Positions 35,431 to 44,856 are shown, numbered from the stretch's first letter. The stretch is DNA of 49,848 nucleotides from JBPBQZ01 sp050955105 (GCA_050955105.1 JBPBQZ010000059.1:1-49848); one strand, 5' to 3'. Numbers and translations are program-made. The notes: generated by a model not told the origin, from the sequence alone.

Positions 35431-38400
35431 AGCGACCGTGCAACCTCGGTGATCTCGAATGCCTCGATCTGATCGCCTTCCAGCACGTCGTTGAAGTTCT
35501 TCACCGACATCCCGCACTCGAAGCCCATCCGCACTTCGCGAACATCATCCTTGAAGCGCTTGAGCGAATCGAGTTCGCCGGTATGGATGACGACGTTGTT
35601 GCGCAGCACACGCACTTGCGAGGTACGCTTGACTACCCCGTCGACCACCATACAACCCGCCACAGCGCCGATCTTCGGTACGCGGAACACCTGCCGCACC
35701 TCGACCGTGCCCGTGATGACCTCTTTCCGCTCGGGCGCCAACATCCCCGACATCGCGGCTTTCACTTCGTCGACCGCGTCATAAATGATGTTGTAGTAGC
35801 GAATCTCCACGCCATTGCTCTCGGCCAGCTTGCGCGACTGCGCGTCGGCCCGCGTATTGAAGCCGATGATGACCGCCTTCGATGCCGTCGCCAGGTTCAC
35901 ATCCGACTCGCTGATGCCGCCTACCGCGCCGTGCACGATCTGCACCCGCACTTCGTCGGTCGACAACTTCGTCAGCGCATGCACCAGCGCTTCCTGCGAA
36001 CCCTGCACGTCGGCCTTCACGATCAACGCCAGATTCTGCACACTGCCTTCGGCCATCTGGTCGAACATGTTCTCGAGCTTCGCGGCCTGCTGCCTGGCGA
36101 GCTTCACGTCGCGGAACTTGCCCTGGCGGAACAAGGCGATTTCGCGTGCCTTGCGTTCGTCCGGCAGGACGATGACTTCCTCGCCCGCGCCCGGCACTTC
36201 CGACAAGCCCTGGATCTCCACCGGAATCGACGGGCCGGCGGTCTTCACCGGCTTGCCGTTTTCGTCGAGCATCGCGCGCACGCGGCCGTACGCCGAACCC
36301 GCCAGCACCATGTCGCCACGCGACAGCGTGCCGGAGGTAACCAGGATGGTGGCAACCGGACCTTTGCCGCGATCAAGCTTCGCTTCGATCACGAGGCCCT
36401 TGGCAGGCGCCGCAATCGGCGCAGTCAGTTCCAGCACTTCCGCCTGCAGCAAGACGTTTTCTAGCAACTCGTCGATGCCGGCGCCAGTTTTTGCGGAAAC
36501 CGGCACGAACGGCGATTCGCCACCGTATTCTTCCGGCACCACGCCTTCTGCCACCAGTTCCTGCTTCACCCGTTCCGGATTCGCATCCGGCTTGTCGATC
36601 TTGTTCATCGCCACGACGATCGGCACACCAGCCGCCTTGGCATGTGCGATGGCTTCCTTGGTCTGCGGCATCACGCCATCGTCGGCGGCCACCACCAGCA
36701 CCACGATGTCGGTGGCCTTGGCACCCCGTGCACGCATCGCCGTAAAGGCTTCGTGACCCGGGGTATCGAGGAAAGTGACGACGCCGCGCGGCGTTTCGAC
36801 GTGATAGGCGCCGATATGCTGCGTAATGCCGCCCGCTTCGCCCGATGCAACCTTGGCGCGCCGGATGTAATCGAGCAACGAAGTCTTGCCGTGATCGACG
36901 TGACCCATCACCGTGACCACCGGCGGACGCGGCAGCACCGGTACATCGTGCGCCACGCCTTCATTTTCGAGCAGCGCTTCTGGATCATCGAGCTTGGCGG
37001 CAACCGCGCGATGGCCGAATTCCTCGACCACGATCATCGCGGTTTCCTGGTCCATCACCTGATTGATGGTAACCATCTGGCCCAGCTTCATCATGGCCTT
37101 GATGACTTCCGAGGCCTTGATGGACATCTTGTGCGCCAGATCGCCGACAGTAATCGTCTCTGGCACGTGCACTTCGCGAACGATCGGCTCGAAAGCCGGA
37201 TTCGGCGCCTCGTCGTGATGTCGACCGCCGCGGCCGCGCGGACCGCCGCGCCAGTTGCGATCGATACCGCCGCTGCTGTCGCCGCGCGTCTTGATGCCGC
37301 GCCGCTTGGCTGCGTCGTCACGCCACGGCGTTTTTGCCGCGACGGCTTTCTTTTTGTCGGCGGATGAAGATGCCGGCGCTGCCGTCGTGGTGGTTTTCTT
37401 AACTTCCTTCGGTGCCTCGCCCTCGGGACGCGGCGGCCGATGCAAGGTGCCCTTTGCTTCGGCGGTCTTCGCGGCGACCGCGGCGGCGGCTGCAGGCGCC
37501 ACCGGTTCCGGTGCCTTCGGCGGCTCGACGACCTTCGCCTTACGCGACGAATTCATCATTTCGCGAATCGCCTTGGCCTCGGCTTCGGCGGCGGCGCGGC
37601 GCTTGCTGATCGCTTCTTCCTGCGCACGCGCCGCGGCAACCGCTTCGCGCGCTTCTTCCGAAGCTTTGCGCGCGGCTTCGCGCTGCGCCGCATGCACGGC
37701 GGCAGCGGCTTCGCTGTCGTCTACCGGCGTCGCGTCAGCGGTGGCGGCGGTACCCGCGGCAGCAACGGTATCAGCGGCCTTGTTGGGCTCCGCGCGCACC
37801 GGCTCACCGTGTTTAACGGCGGTGCGCGTAGCGGCTGCACGGGCCGCGGTTTCAGCCGCGCGCGCCAGACGGCGCGCCTCTTCCTCGGCCGCACGCCGAC
37901 GTTCGGCCGCTTCCTCGCGTTCGCGGCGCTCGGCTTCCTCGCGCTCGAGCTGCTGCTGACGCGCACGCAGCTCGGCCGCCTGGCGTTCCAGCTCTGCGGC
38001 TTCCTGGCGCGCCAACTCTTCGCGACGCAGCAACTCGGCGTTATCCACCGTGTCGACCCCTTCGGCTTCGACCTGCGCACCCGCTTCCAGCACTTCAGTG
38101 GGGTCGCCAGCTTCGCCGGCAATCGATTCACCCAAGCCATCGTCGCGCTTCACGAAGGTGCGCTTTTTGCGCACTTCAACTTGAATCGTACGGGCCTTCC
38201 CGGTGGCGTCGGACTGTTTGATTTCCGAGGTCTGCCGGCGGGTCAAAGTGATTTTCCGCTTGTCGCCTTCGCCCGAACCATGTGCCCGGCGGAGATGGTC
38301 CAAAAGCCGCGCCTTGTCGACTTCCGACAGGGAATCGTCGGCGTCGCGCTTGGCGACACCCGCTGCGTGCAACTGTTCAAGCAGCACACCGGCTGGCATT

Positions 38401-38441
38401 TTGAGTTCCGCGGCAAATTCGGCTACGTTATTGCTCGCCAT
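35427..38441 (-). CDS. infB: Translation initiation factor IF-2
   Basis: A 1004-residue protein. An N-terminal IF2_N domain (VAEFAAELKMPAGVLLEQLHAAGV) and a long charged, Ala/Glu/Arg-rich linker (about 130-400) with coiled-coil character precede a second IF2_N motif (VGDLAHKMSIKASEVIKAMMKLG). The GTPase domain has GHVDHGKTSLLDYIRR, DTPGHEAF and NKIDKP (about 510-650). Domains II-IV end the protein. It brings fMet-tRNA to the 30S subunit. It is in the standard nusA-infB-rbfA order. Confidence 0.98.
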   Translation of the reverse strand: MASNNVAEFAAELKMPAGVLLEQLHAAGVAKRDADDSLSEVDKARLLDHLRRAHGSGEGDKRKITLTRRQTSEIKQSDATGKARTIQVEVRKKRTFVKRDDGLGESIAGEAGDPTEVLEAGAQVEAEGVDTVDNAELLRREELARQEAAELERQAAELRARQQQLEREEAERREREEAAERRRAAEEEARRLARAAETAARAAATRTAVKHGEPVRAEPNKAADTVAAAGTAATADATPVDDSEAAAAVHAAQREAARKASEEAREAVAAARAQEEAISKRRAAAEAEAKAIREMMNSSRKAKVVEPPKAPEPVAPAAAAAVAAKTAEAKGTLHRPPRPEGEAPKEVKKTTTTAAPASSSADKKKAVAAKTPWRDDAAKRRGIKTRGDSSGGIDRNWRGGPRGRGGRHHDEAPNPAFEPIVREVHVPETITVGDLAHKMSIKASEVIKAMMKLGQMVTINQVMDQETAMIVVEEFGHRAVAAKLDDPEALLENEGVAHDVPVLPRPPVVTVMGHVDHGKTSLLDYIRRAKVASGEAGGITQHIGAYHVETPRGVVTFLDTPGHEAFTAMRARGAKATDIVVLVVAADDGVMPQTKEAIAHAKAAGVPIVVAMNKIDKPDANPERVKQELVAEGVVPEEYGGESPFVPVSAKTGAGIDELLENVLLQAEVLELTAPIAAPAKGLVIEAKLDRGKGPVATILVTSGTLSRGDMVLAGSAYGRVRAMLDENGKPVKTAGPSIPVEIQGLSEVPGAGEEVIVLPDERKAREIALFRQGKFRDVKLARQQAAKLENMFDQMAEGSVQNLALIVKADVQGSQEALVHALTKLSTDEVRVQIVHGAVGGISESDVNLATASKAVIIGFNTRADAQSRKLAESNGVEIRYYNIIYDAVDEVKAAMSGMLAPERKEVITGTVEVRQVFRVPKIGAVAGCMVVDGVVKRTSQVRVLRNNVVIHTGELDSLKRFKDDVREVRMGFECGMSVKNFNDVLEGDQIEAFEITEVARSL

Positions 38442-38588
38442 TCATACCTCGTGAGCAAGGAAAATTCCTTGCGGTTAAACGTGTTTCCAACGTCCGGTCA
38501 GCCCTTCTCGGGAACAACCGCGGCGCACTGCCTCGGACCGGCCGCCGGAACGCGCCGGCGACCGCCAGCGCGCGCCCTGCCGTACTTG

Positions 38589-40064
38589 CTATTGGAACCA
38601 GTGTTCGCGCGCCGCCATAATCAGCGACTTCGCGCTCGGCTCGTCCACATCGGTGAGTTCGATCAACTCGTCGACCGCCAGCTCGGCCAGTTCGTCGCGG
38701 GTGACGATTTTGTGCTCGGCCAGACGGGCCAGCAGTTCGGGAGTCATGCCTGCCAGACTCTGCAGGTCGAGCGCGACGTTCTCGGCCTTTTCCTCATTGG
38801 CGATCGCCTGCGTCAACAGCGCGTCACGCGCACGGTTGCGCAGTTCGGTCACCGTATCCTCGTCGAACGCTTCGATTTCAAGCATTTCGTTCAACGGTAC
38901 GTAAGCGATCTCTTCGAGACTGGCGAAACCTTCGTCAATGAGAATATCGGCGACTTCCTCGTCGACATCGAGGCGCGCCATGAAAAGATCACGTAGGACG
39001 GTACGCTCTTCCGACTGCTTTGCCGCCGACTCATCCGGCGTCATGATGTTGATCTGCCAACCGGTGAGTTCGCTGGCAAGGCGGACGTTTTGTCCGCTGC
39101 GGCCGATCGCCACCGCCAGTTCATTTTCGTCGACGACGACGTCCATGGAGTGCTTTTCTTCGTCGACGACGATCGACTGAACTGCCGCCGGCGCCAGGGC
39201 GTTGATCACGAACTGCGCGGGGTCTTCCGACCATAGCACGATGTCGACGTTTTCGCCACCTAGCTCATTGCGCACCGCCTGCACGCGCGAGCCGCGAATG
39301 CCCACGCACGTGCCGATAGGATCGATGCGCTTGTCGTAGGCGATCACGCCGATCTTGGCGCGCATGCCCGGGTCACGCGCAGCCGCCTTGATTTCCAGCA
39401 AGCCTTGTTCGATCTCGGGTACTTCCATCTCGAACAGCTTGATGAGGAATTCCGGCGCGGTGCGCGACAACTCGATCTGCGGTCCGCGTGCGGTGCGATC
39501 CACCTTCATGATGTAGGCGCGCGCGCGGTCGCCGATACGCAGGTTTTCTTTCGGAATCAACTGGTCGCGGCGCAGCAGTGCTTCCACACGCCCCGATTCG
39601 ACCACCAGATTGCCTTTGTCGAGCCGCTTGACCGTGCCGGTCATGACCAGGTCGCCGCGCTCCAGGAAATCATTGAGGATCTGCTCGCGCTCGGCGTCGC
39701 GAATGCGTTGCAGGATCACCTGCTTGGCGGCCTGCGCACCGATGCGGCCGAATTCGATCGATGCCACCGGCTCTTCGATGAACTCTTCCAGCTTGATGTT
39801 TGCGTCTTGCTCCAGCGCCTCGAATTGCAGGATCTGCTTGTCGGGTTCCTGCAGGCCGGCTTCGTCGGGCACCACCATCCAGCGACGGAAAGACGCGTGC
39901 TCGCCGGTCTCGCGATCGATCGCAACGCGGATGTCGACATCGCCCGCATAAAGCTTCTTGGTCGCCGACGCGAGCGCCGCCTCCAGCGCCGCGAACACCA
40001 CGTCCTTGTCGACGTTCTTTTCACGGGCGAGCGCATCCACCAGCATCAGTACTTCGCGACTCAT
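38589..40064 (-). CDS. nusA: Transcription termination/antitermination factor NusA
   Basis: A 491-residue NusA: N-terminal RNA-polymerase-binding domain (1-130), S1 domain (GDLVMTGTVKRLDKGNLVVESG), KH1 and KH2 (GIRGSRVQAVRNELGGENVDIVLWSEDP; VAIGRSGQNVRLASELTGWQINIM) and two acidic C-terminal helix-hairpin repeats. It modulates pausing, Rho action and antitermination. Its ATG overlaps the rimP stop (ATGA). Confidence 0.98.
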   Translation of the reverse strand: MSREVLMLVDALAREKNVDKDVVFAALEAALASATKKLYAGDVDIRVAIDRETGEHASFRRWMVVPDEAGLQEPDKQILQFEALEQDANIKLEEFIEEPVASIEFGRIGAQAAKQVILQRIRDAEREQILNDFLERGDLVMTGTVKRLDKGNLVVESGRVEALLRRDQLIPKENLRIGDRARAYIMKVDRTARGPQIELSRTAPEFLIKLFEMEVPEIEQGLLEIKAAARDPGMRAKIGVIAYDKRIDPIGTCVGIRGSRVQAVRNELGGENVDIVLWSEDPAQFVINALAPAAVQSIVVDEEKHSMDVVVDENELAVAIGRSGQNVRLASELTGWQINIMTPDESAAKQSEERTVLRDLFMARLDVDEEVADILIDEGFASLEEIAYVPLNEMLEIEAFDEDTVTELRNRARDALLTQAIANEEKAENVALDLQSLAGMTPELLARLAEHKIVTRDELAELAVDELIELTDVDEPSAKSLIMAAREHWFQ

Positions 40065-40519
40065 TGTTTGCGGCTCCTAAAATCTACTTGCGGGAGAAGG
40101 CGGGCGCGGTCGAGTTCCGCGAGCGTAAATTCGAGCACGACCGGCCCGTCCTTTCCTTCGAATTCCAATCCAATGGTTTCTTCCCGGGGCGCCACGATCA
40201 CGCCACGGAACTGCTTGCGCCCGTCGAACGGCCGCTTCAAGGTGACCGAGGCCTCGTTGCCGGCGAAACGCTCGAAGTCGGCGAGCTTCTTGAGCGGCCG
40301 ATCGAGGCCCGGTGACGACACTTCGAGGCGCTCGTAATCGATGTTTTCGACAGTCAGCACGTGCTGAAGCTGGCGCGTCGCCTTCATGCAGTCTTCGATG
40401 CCGACCCCGGCAGGCGCGTCGATAAACACGCGCAGCATGCCGCCTGCGGCGCGCTCGACATCGACGAGCTCGTAACCGAGACCGCCAAGCACCGTTTCCA
40501 ACAGTTCCGTCAGTTGCAA
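40061..40519 (-). CDS. rimP: Ribosome maturation factor RimP
   Basis: 152 residues from a TTG start at 40519, chosen because RimP proteins of Burkholderia begin at QLTELLET; a GGGG stretch lies a few bases upstream. The frame is open for 103 codons further upstream, but these look non-coding. Conserved features are GYELVDVERAAGGMLRVFID and the ENIDYERLEVSSPGLDRPLKK block. It helps 30S maturation and usually leads the nusA-infB operon. The rare TTG start would keep its level low. Confidence 0.93.
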   Translation of the reverse strand: MQLTELLETVLGGLGYELVDVERAAGGMLRVFIDAPAGVGIEDCMKATRQLQHVLTVENIDYERLEVSSPGLDRPLKKLADFERFAGNEASVTLKRPFDGRKQFRGVIVAPREETIGLEFEGKDGPVVLEFTLAELDRARLLPQVDFRSRKQ

Positions 40520-40700
40520 CCTGTACCCCAGGAATACGTACGAATTCTTGCGCCGAAGTGTTTGCAGCGGGCCTTTGCGTGCTTTCGGCGTTTCGCGCTC
40601 AAGGCTCGAGGCCCGCGGCTGGCATCGCGCCAGCGCCGCCCGATGCAGAACCAGGCATGCATCCGCCACGGTTCGCATCGGCCTTCCAGCGATGCGGGTC

Positions 40701-40718
40701 GGCCACCTTCCGGTGGCC
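40701..40718 (-). other. Perfect hairpin in the rimP operon leader
   Basis: GGCCACC-TTCC-GGTGGCC on the plus strand; the minus-strand RNA has a 7-bp stem capped by GGAA (a GNRA tetraloop). It lies about 180 bases before the rimP start, downstream of the rluB terminator, so it would be in the operon leader if the promoter lies just to its right. Function unknown. Confidence 0.45.
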
Positions 40719-40744
40719 CTGAGATGCCGCAAAATCGTCGCGGC

Positions 40745-40770
40745 AAAAAAAAATGGGCTTGAACGCCCAT
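40745..40770 (-). terminator. Rho-independent terminator after rluB
   Basis: On the minus strand ATGGGC-gttcaa-GCCCAT is followed by nine T residues (plus-strand A9 at 40745-40753). It closes the scpB-rluB transcript before the rimP operon. An outer GGCAA/TTGCC pairing may extend the stem. Confidence 0.85.
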
Positions 40771-40926
40771 GTTGCCTTTTCTGCATTTTGCGGACCCACT
40801 CCACCGGATCCGGTCGCCGTGGCATCAATCCATGCCATCAGCGACGACGCATTTTAGGCGCTTCTGACCGATTTCGCAATGACGGCGGCAATCGGCCGAA
40901 GCAGGCACCGCGGCAAGCGCCCGATA

Positions 40927-42735
40927 TCAGCGCGGCGTGCGGCCACGGCCACGCGGGCCGCCCCGCGACGCGCCGCCGCCGGCGGCGTTACCGTTACTGC
41001 CACCGTTGCCCGCCACATTGCCGTTGACATTACCGTTGACGTTGCCGTTGGCGTTGCTCGGGCCGCCGGTTCTGCCGCCGCGTTGCGGATCGCGGCGGAA
41101 ATCTCGTCCATAGCCGCCCGCCGCTTCAGTCGGTCCGCGCCGCGCTTGCGACGGATTGCCCCGATAACCGAAGCGCGCCGGCCCAGGCGCGCCGATTTCG
41201 TGACCAATAAAGCCGAGCGAAGTCTGCATGGGATCAGGCTGCTTGCGCACGGTGGCGGCGCGCGCAGCGCTTTCCTCTGGGCTGGGCTTGAGTCCGACCA
41301 GCGACATCAATTGCCGGACTTGCGCTTCTTCGAGCTCTTCCCAACGACCACGCCGCAGGCCGCGCGGCAACGGCAATGAGCCGTGGCGCGTACGGATCAG
41401 GCGGCTGACCATCAAGCCCACTGCCTCGAACATGCGCCGCACTTCGCGGTTGCGACCCTCGGCCAGTGCCACGTGATACCAATGATTGGTGCCCTCGCCG
41501 CCACCGTCGGCGATGCGCAGGAAGCTGGCCGGACCGTCGTCGAGCTTGACGCCGGCGAGCAGCATCTGGCGCGAGGCTTCGGACAACTCGCCGACCACGC
41601 GCACCGCATATTCACGCTCGACGTTGTAGCGCGGATGCATGAAGCGGTTCGCCAAGTCACCGGAGGTGGTCAACAACAGCAGGCCTTCGGTATTGAAGTC
41701 GAGGCGGCCCACTGCCAGCCATTTGGCGGTCTTCATCTGCGGCAACTTATCGAACACCGACGGCCGGCCTTCTGGATCGGCGTGGCTGACGATTTCTCCC
41801 GCGGGCTTGTGATAGAGCAATACGCGCGGCGGCCGGTTCGGCAGCTTGCGCTTGACCGGCTTGCCGTTGATACGCACCTGATCGCTCGGCATGATGCGCT
41901 GGCCGATATGCGCGGGCTCGCCATTCACCGAAACGCGGCCAGCGATGATCAGCTCCTCCATTTCGCGCCGCGAACCCATGCCCGCCTCGGCCAGCACCTT
42001 GTGCAGTTTTGGTGCTTCGTCGTCCGGCAACAGCACCCGCTTGGGGGCGGCATCCGGCTGACGGCCACGTCGCAGCATCGGCGCGCGCACCCCCGCGGTA
42101 TTGTCGGCATCAAAGGCCGGCGAGGTGACGTATGAAAAGATATCGGCAGCTTCGTCGGGCGCACCGGCACGTGTGGCGGGTGCGCCGCGCGGCGACGTGG
42201 GCTTGCGCGGGCCCCGCTCGCGCGGATTTGCCTGGCGTGCGCTGTTCGCACCTTCGGGCCGCGGTCCCGCGGCTGGGCGGTTGTTGCCGGCGCCATTCCC
42301 GGCGCCGTGATTATTACTGCGTGGATTCGCTGCACGGTCGTGGCGCCGACCGCCTTCCGACGCGTGGCCCGAACTGGGCGGACGGGGCCCACGCGCCGAC
42401 GCACCGTCGCTGCGCGGCGGTCGTGGCGCCGCCGCTGGCGCGCCGTCGACCGGTGTTTCGACGCCGGCGTCGCCCGGCTTGGACTTCGCGCCGGCGCGTC
42501 GACGCGCAATCAGGCTGCGCGGTCCGCGCCGCAAGCCCCGCCGCGGACGTTCGTCGCCCGCCGGGCCAGCGCCGCGTTCGGCACCACCCTCGCCGCCATC
42601 CGCTGCGCCGGATGCATCGTGATGCGTCGGGACATTGGACGACTCGGTGGTCGCCGAAGGCGCGGCACGCGAGGCGCTGGCGGAATCGGCATGCGGTGCA
42701 AAATCCTGCGAATCGTTGTTGTCGGTCTGTTTCAA
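40927..42735 (-). CDS. rluB: 23S rRNA pseudouridine synthase RluB-type
   Basis: About 602 residues from a TTG at 42735 (AGAGG five bases upstream); an ATG at 42780 without a ribosome site is the alternative. Order: a very long disordered Ala/Gly/Arg/Pro-rich N-extension (about 1-220), an S4 domain (KLHKVLAEAGMGSRREMEELIIAGRVSVNG), the RsuA/RluB catalytic domain with Asp in GRLDFNTEGLLLLTTSG, and a Gly/Asn-rich C-tail. RluB modifies U2605 of 23S rRNA in E. coli. Both tails are far longer than in the E. coli protein and look RNA-binding (RGG-like). It follows scpB as usual. Confidence 0.92.
   Translation of the reverse strand: MKQTDNNDSQDFAPHADSASASRAAPSATTESSNVPTHHDASGAADGGEGGAERGAGPAGDERPRRGLRRGPRSLIARRRAGAKSKPGDAGVETPVDGAPAAAPRPPRSDGASARGPRPPSSGHASEGGRRHDRAANPRSNNHGAGNGAGNNRPAAGPRPEGANSARQANPRERGPRKPTSPRGAPATRAGAPDEAADIFSYVTSPAFDADNTAGVRAPMLRRGRQPDAAPKRVLLPDDEAPKLHKVLAEAGMGSRREMEELIIAGRVSVNGEPAHIGQRIMPSDQVRINGKPVKRKLPNRPPRVLLYHKPAGEIVSHADPEGRPSVFDKLPQMKTAKWLAVGRLDFNTEGLLLLTTSGDLANRFMHPRYNVEREYAVRVVGELSEASRQMLLAGVKLDDGPASFLRIADGGGEGTNHWYHVALAEGRNREVRRMFEAVGLMVSRLIRTRHGSLPLPRGLRRGRWEELEEAQVRQLMSLVGLKPSPEESAARAATVRKQPDPMQTSLGFIGHEIGAPGPARFGYRGNPSQARRGPTEAAGGYGRDFRRDPQRGGRTGGPSNANGNVNGNVNGNVAGNGGSNGNAAGGGASRGGPRGRGRTPR
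41001..41062 (-). repeat. 12-bp tandem repeat coding the Asn/Gly/Val tail of RluB
   Basis: Degenerate units around ATTGCCGTTGAC encode NGNVNGNVNGNVAGN near the C-terminus. The repeat is in frame and could vary in copy number. Confidence 0.75.
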
Positions 42736-42834
42736 AACCACCTCTGAATCATGATGTGAGCCGACCGGCGTGCGTCGCATCGACGCCGCACAATCGGCTG
42801 TTCGCGAACCGGCGCTGGTTGCGCGGCGGCGGTG

Positions 42835-43581
42835 TTATGCCGGGGTTGGAATGTCGACATCGGGGTCGGCGCCCAGCGTTGGTGCAGGTTCGTTCGATAC
42901 TGCTGCGTCCAGCTCGGGCTCGGCGGCCGGCTGGTCGATATCCGATGAAGCGTGCGGCACGTCGGCCAGCGGCGTGTCATTACTGGCGTCTGCTTCCTCG
43001 GACAGGGCTGCCACTGCTTCGGCCGCGGAAAAATCCATGGACTGCTGTGCCAGCGCATCAGCGCCGGCGGTCGGACTGCTGAGCGCCGGCAACTGATCGA
43101 GCGCTGCCAGGCCCAGGTCGTCGAGAAACGTTTTGGTCGTGGCGTACAGCGCCGGACGACCCGGCGCATCGCGATGCCCGATGACGTCGATCCAGCCGCG
43201 ATCTTCCAGTTGCTTGATCACGGGCGTGCTCACCGTCACGCCACGGATGTCTTCGATATCGCCGCGTGTCACGGGTTGCCGATAAGCGATGATGGCCAGG
43301 GTCTCGAGCACCGCGCGCGAATACTTTGGCGGTTTTTCGGGATTCAGCCGGTCCAGATAAGCACGCATCGACGGCCGGCTTTGAAAACGCCAGCCCGATG
43401 CAAGCGACACCAGTTCGACGCCGCGCTCCGACCAGTCTTCGCTCAGCGAGCGCAACAGTGAACGCACGGTGTCCGCGGAAAGCTCATCCACGAACAGCTT
43501 GCGCAACGCATCGACCGTCAACGGTTCTTGCGCACATATCAACGCGGTTTCGAGGACGATTTTCGCCTCAGGAATATTCAT
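42835..43581 (-). CDS. scpB: Segregation and condensation protein B
   Basis: A 248-residue protein. Two winged-helix domains (residues about 1-160) include LRSLSEDWSERGVELVSLASGWRFQSRP and the very conserved YSRAVLETLAIIAYRQPVTRGDIEDIRGV, followed by an acidic, low-complexity tail. ScpB joins SMC and ScpA in chromosome condensation. It is next to rluB as in most beta-proteobacteria. Confidence 0.95.
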   Translation of the reverse strand: MNIPEAKIVLETALICAQEPLTVDALRKLFVDELSADTVRSLLRSLSEDWSERGVELVSLASGWRFQSRPSMRAYLDRLNPEKPPKYSRAVLETLAIIAYRQPVTRGDIEDIRGVTVSTPVIKQLEDRGWIDVIGHRDAPGRPALYATTKTFLDDLGLAALDQLPALSSPTAGADALAQQSMDFSAAEAVAALSEEADASNDTPLADVPHASSDIDQPAAEPELDAAVSNEPAPTLGADPDVDIPTPA

Positions 43582-44230
43582 GCAGCTATGGGCCTGTTCA
43601 CGCTACATATGAGTTGCGCACGGGCTGGGACGGACTTGCTGACCGTGCGCCCGGATCGAATTCATGATGAAGGAACTGATCGAAAAGCGCGCGCCGGATT
43701 CTGATCGATGATGGCGGCGTCACGCGCTGTCGGTCTGCCGCGAGCGCCGCCTGGGCGCAACTACGGCGAGTCTAGTAAAACCAGTTTATTTCTTGGGCGG
43801 CGGCCGCCCGTTCAACACAGCGCGGTAACGAAGCGCATTCAGCATTCGTCGCACGGTTTCATGAAGTTGAAGGCTATGGTACGAAAAAAAGCCCGAGCCG
43901 TAAAGAAATGATACGGGCCAGCGCCTTGCATAAGAGAAAAATACCCGGATTCAGATCGAAAAGCATCGTCGCCGCGCAGGCGACGGCACACCACACGCGT
44001 ACCAACCACAGTCGCATGAACGATGCACCACAACGGACGGATCGTCAAACGCCCGGTCGGCGGGCAATTCTGGGTCATGCTGCAGTGCAATGTGCCGTCG
44101 CGGCGCAAAGCCCCCGCTCGGTGCACGTAAATGGTGAATGCCCGAGGGGAGGATTGGCGTCAATGGACTAGTTTACAAATCACCATCGGTAATAAAACCG
44201 CGCGATCTCGCGGTTTCGCCGACTTTTACC
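43582..44230. other. Gene-poor intergenic region
   Basis: No convincing protein gene was found on either strand in this 650-base stretch. It holds a 7-bp hairpin CGTCGCC-gcgca-GGCGACG (43966-43984) and a possible weak sigma-54-like pattern (GG-N10-GC with TTGCA, 43915-43930) whose -24 part is poor. The upstream part probably contains the scpB promoter. Confidence 0.5.
44195..44216 (-). terminator. Strong hairpin, terminator-like on the minus strand
   Basis: AAACCGCG-cgatct-CGCGGTTT is a perfect 8-bp stem; on the minus strand it is followed by TTTATTA. An outer CGGTAA/TTACCG pair encloses it. No minus-strand gene ends here, so it may instead shield the plus-strand promoter just downstream from upstream transcription. 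Confidence 0.45.
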
Positions 44231-44236
44231 GGTCAC

Positions 44237-44252
44237 TGGCATAGTCGATGCT
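44237..44252 (+). promoter_or_regulatory. Sigma-54-type promoter upstream of the small DUF4096 gene
   Basis: TGGCAT (44237-44242), 5 bases, ATGCT (44248-44252), with exact GG-N10-GC spacing and one mismatch to TTGCT. Expected start near 44263, giving a leader of about 190 bases to the gene at 44455. Confidence 0.5.
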
Positions 44253-44454
44253 TAGAGGGCTGTACAAGCGGGTCGCATCCCAAAGCCGTTGAGCAAGACG
44301 CAAGTCAAGCGCTAGGCGAAGGGTAAAAAGGCGGCGGCGGGCCCTGGCCAAGGAAGCGTCTCCAAGCTCCGACTCCGCACTCGATCGCACCACGGCGTGC
44401 GCGCAGAGGTATGCACGGGGACAGCGTACCGGAAAGCTATATTGAGGATGAGAA

Positions 44455-44856
44455 ATGATGGCGTTCGATGACCTGAAAGACGATGAGTGGTCCTTAGTCG
44501 AGACCTTGTTCTGTGAAGAGCCCAAACGCGGTGAACGGCGCGGCCGCCCGCGCGTCGAGCCGCGTGCCGTCGTCAATGCGGTGCTGTGGGTGTTGAGTAC
44601 CGGCGAGGGTTGGTCGAAATTGCCGGGCCGCTTTCCTTCCCCGCCGACCTGCCGCCGTCGCTTCGACGAATGGCAGGCCGATGGCACGCTCGACGAGATG
44701 GTAACGTTGCTGGGCCGTTCGGGACGGCAGGTGTCACTGCGCAGCCGCATCGGTACCAGCATGCTCAAGACCGCGGCGCCGCCAAGCCAGCATCGTCTGC
44801 GCGGCGCTTTCTGGACCAATCCGGAATCGTGGAGAGCACCGGCGAAGCTGGCCTGA
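44455..44856 (+). CDS. Stand-alone DUF4096 (IS5-transposase N-terminal domain) protein
   Basis: 133 residues, with GAGG upstream of two adjacent ATGs. Residues 1-85 match the DUF4096 domain (LKDDEWSLVETLF, RRGRPRVEPRAVVNAVLWVLSTGEGWSKLPGRFPSPPTCRRRFDEWQADGTLDEMVTLLG). The remaining 48 residues are basic and match nothing I recognise; there is no DDE nuclease domain, and no inverted repeats flank the gene. It ends before a good terminator, so it looks like a complete small gene, not a broken IS. Probable DNA-binding protein of transposase origin; compare 18595-19299. It could still be a remnant. Confidence 0.7.
   Translation: MMAFDDLKDDEWSLVETLFCEEPKRGERRGRPRVEPRAVVNAVLWVLSTGEGWSKLPGRFPSPPTCRRRFDEWQADGTLDEMVTLLGRSGRQVSLRSRIGTSMLKTAAPPSQHRLRGAFWTNPESWRAPAKLA

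Noticed and set aside
40620..40640. TGGCAT with GG-N10-GC spacing upstream of rimP (plus strand)
   Set aside because: The -12 part lacks the TT, and it points away from any gene.
40520..40926. Search for a tRNA gene ahead of rimP, as metY stands ahead of this operon in E. coli
   Set aside because: No cloverleaf or T-loop sequence was found; only hairpins and a terminator are present.
43915..43930. GG-N10-GC with TTGCA in the gene-poor region
   Set aside because: The -24 element (GGGCCA) is poor and no gene or terminated RNA follows.
43839..44171. Small open frames on both strands (87-95 codons)
   Set aside because: No ribosome site, atypical composition, and no recognisable pattern.
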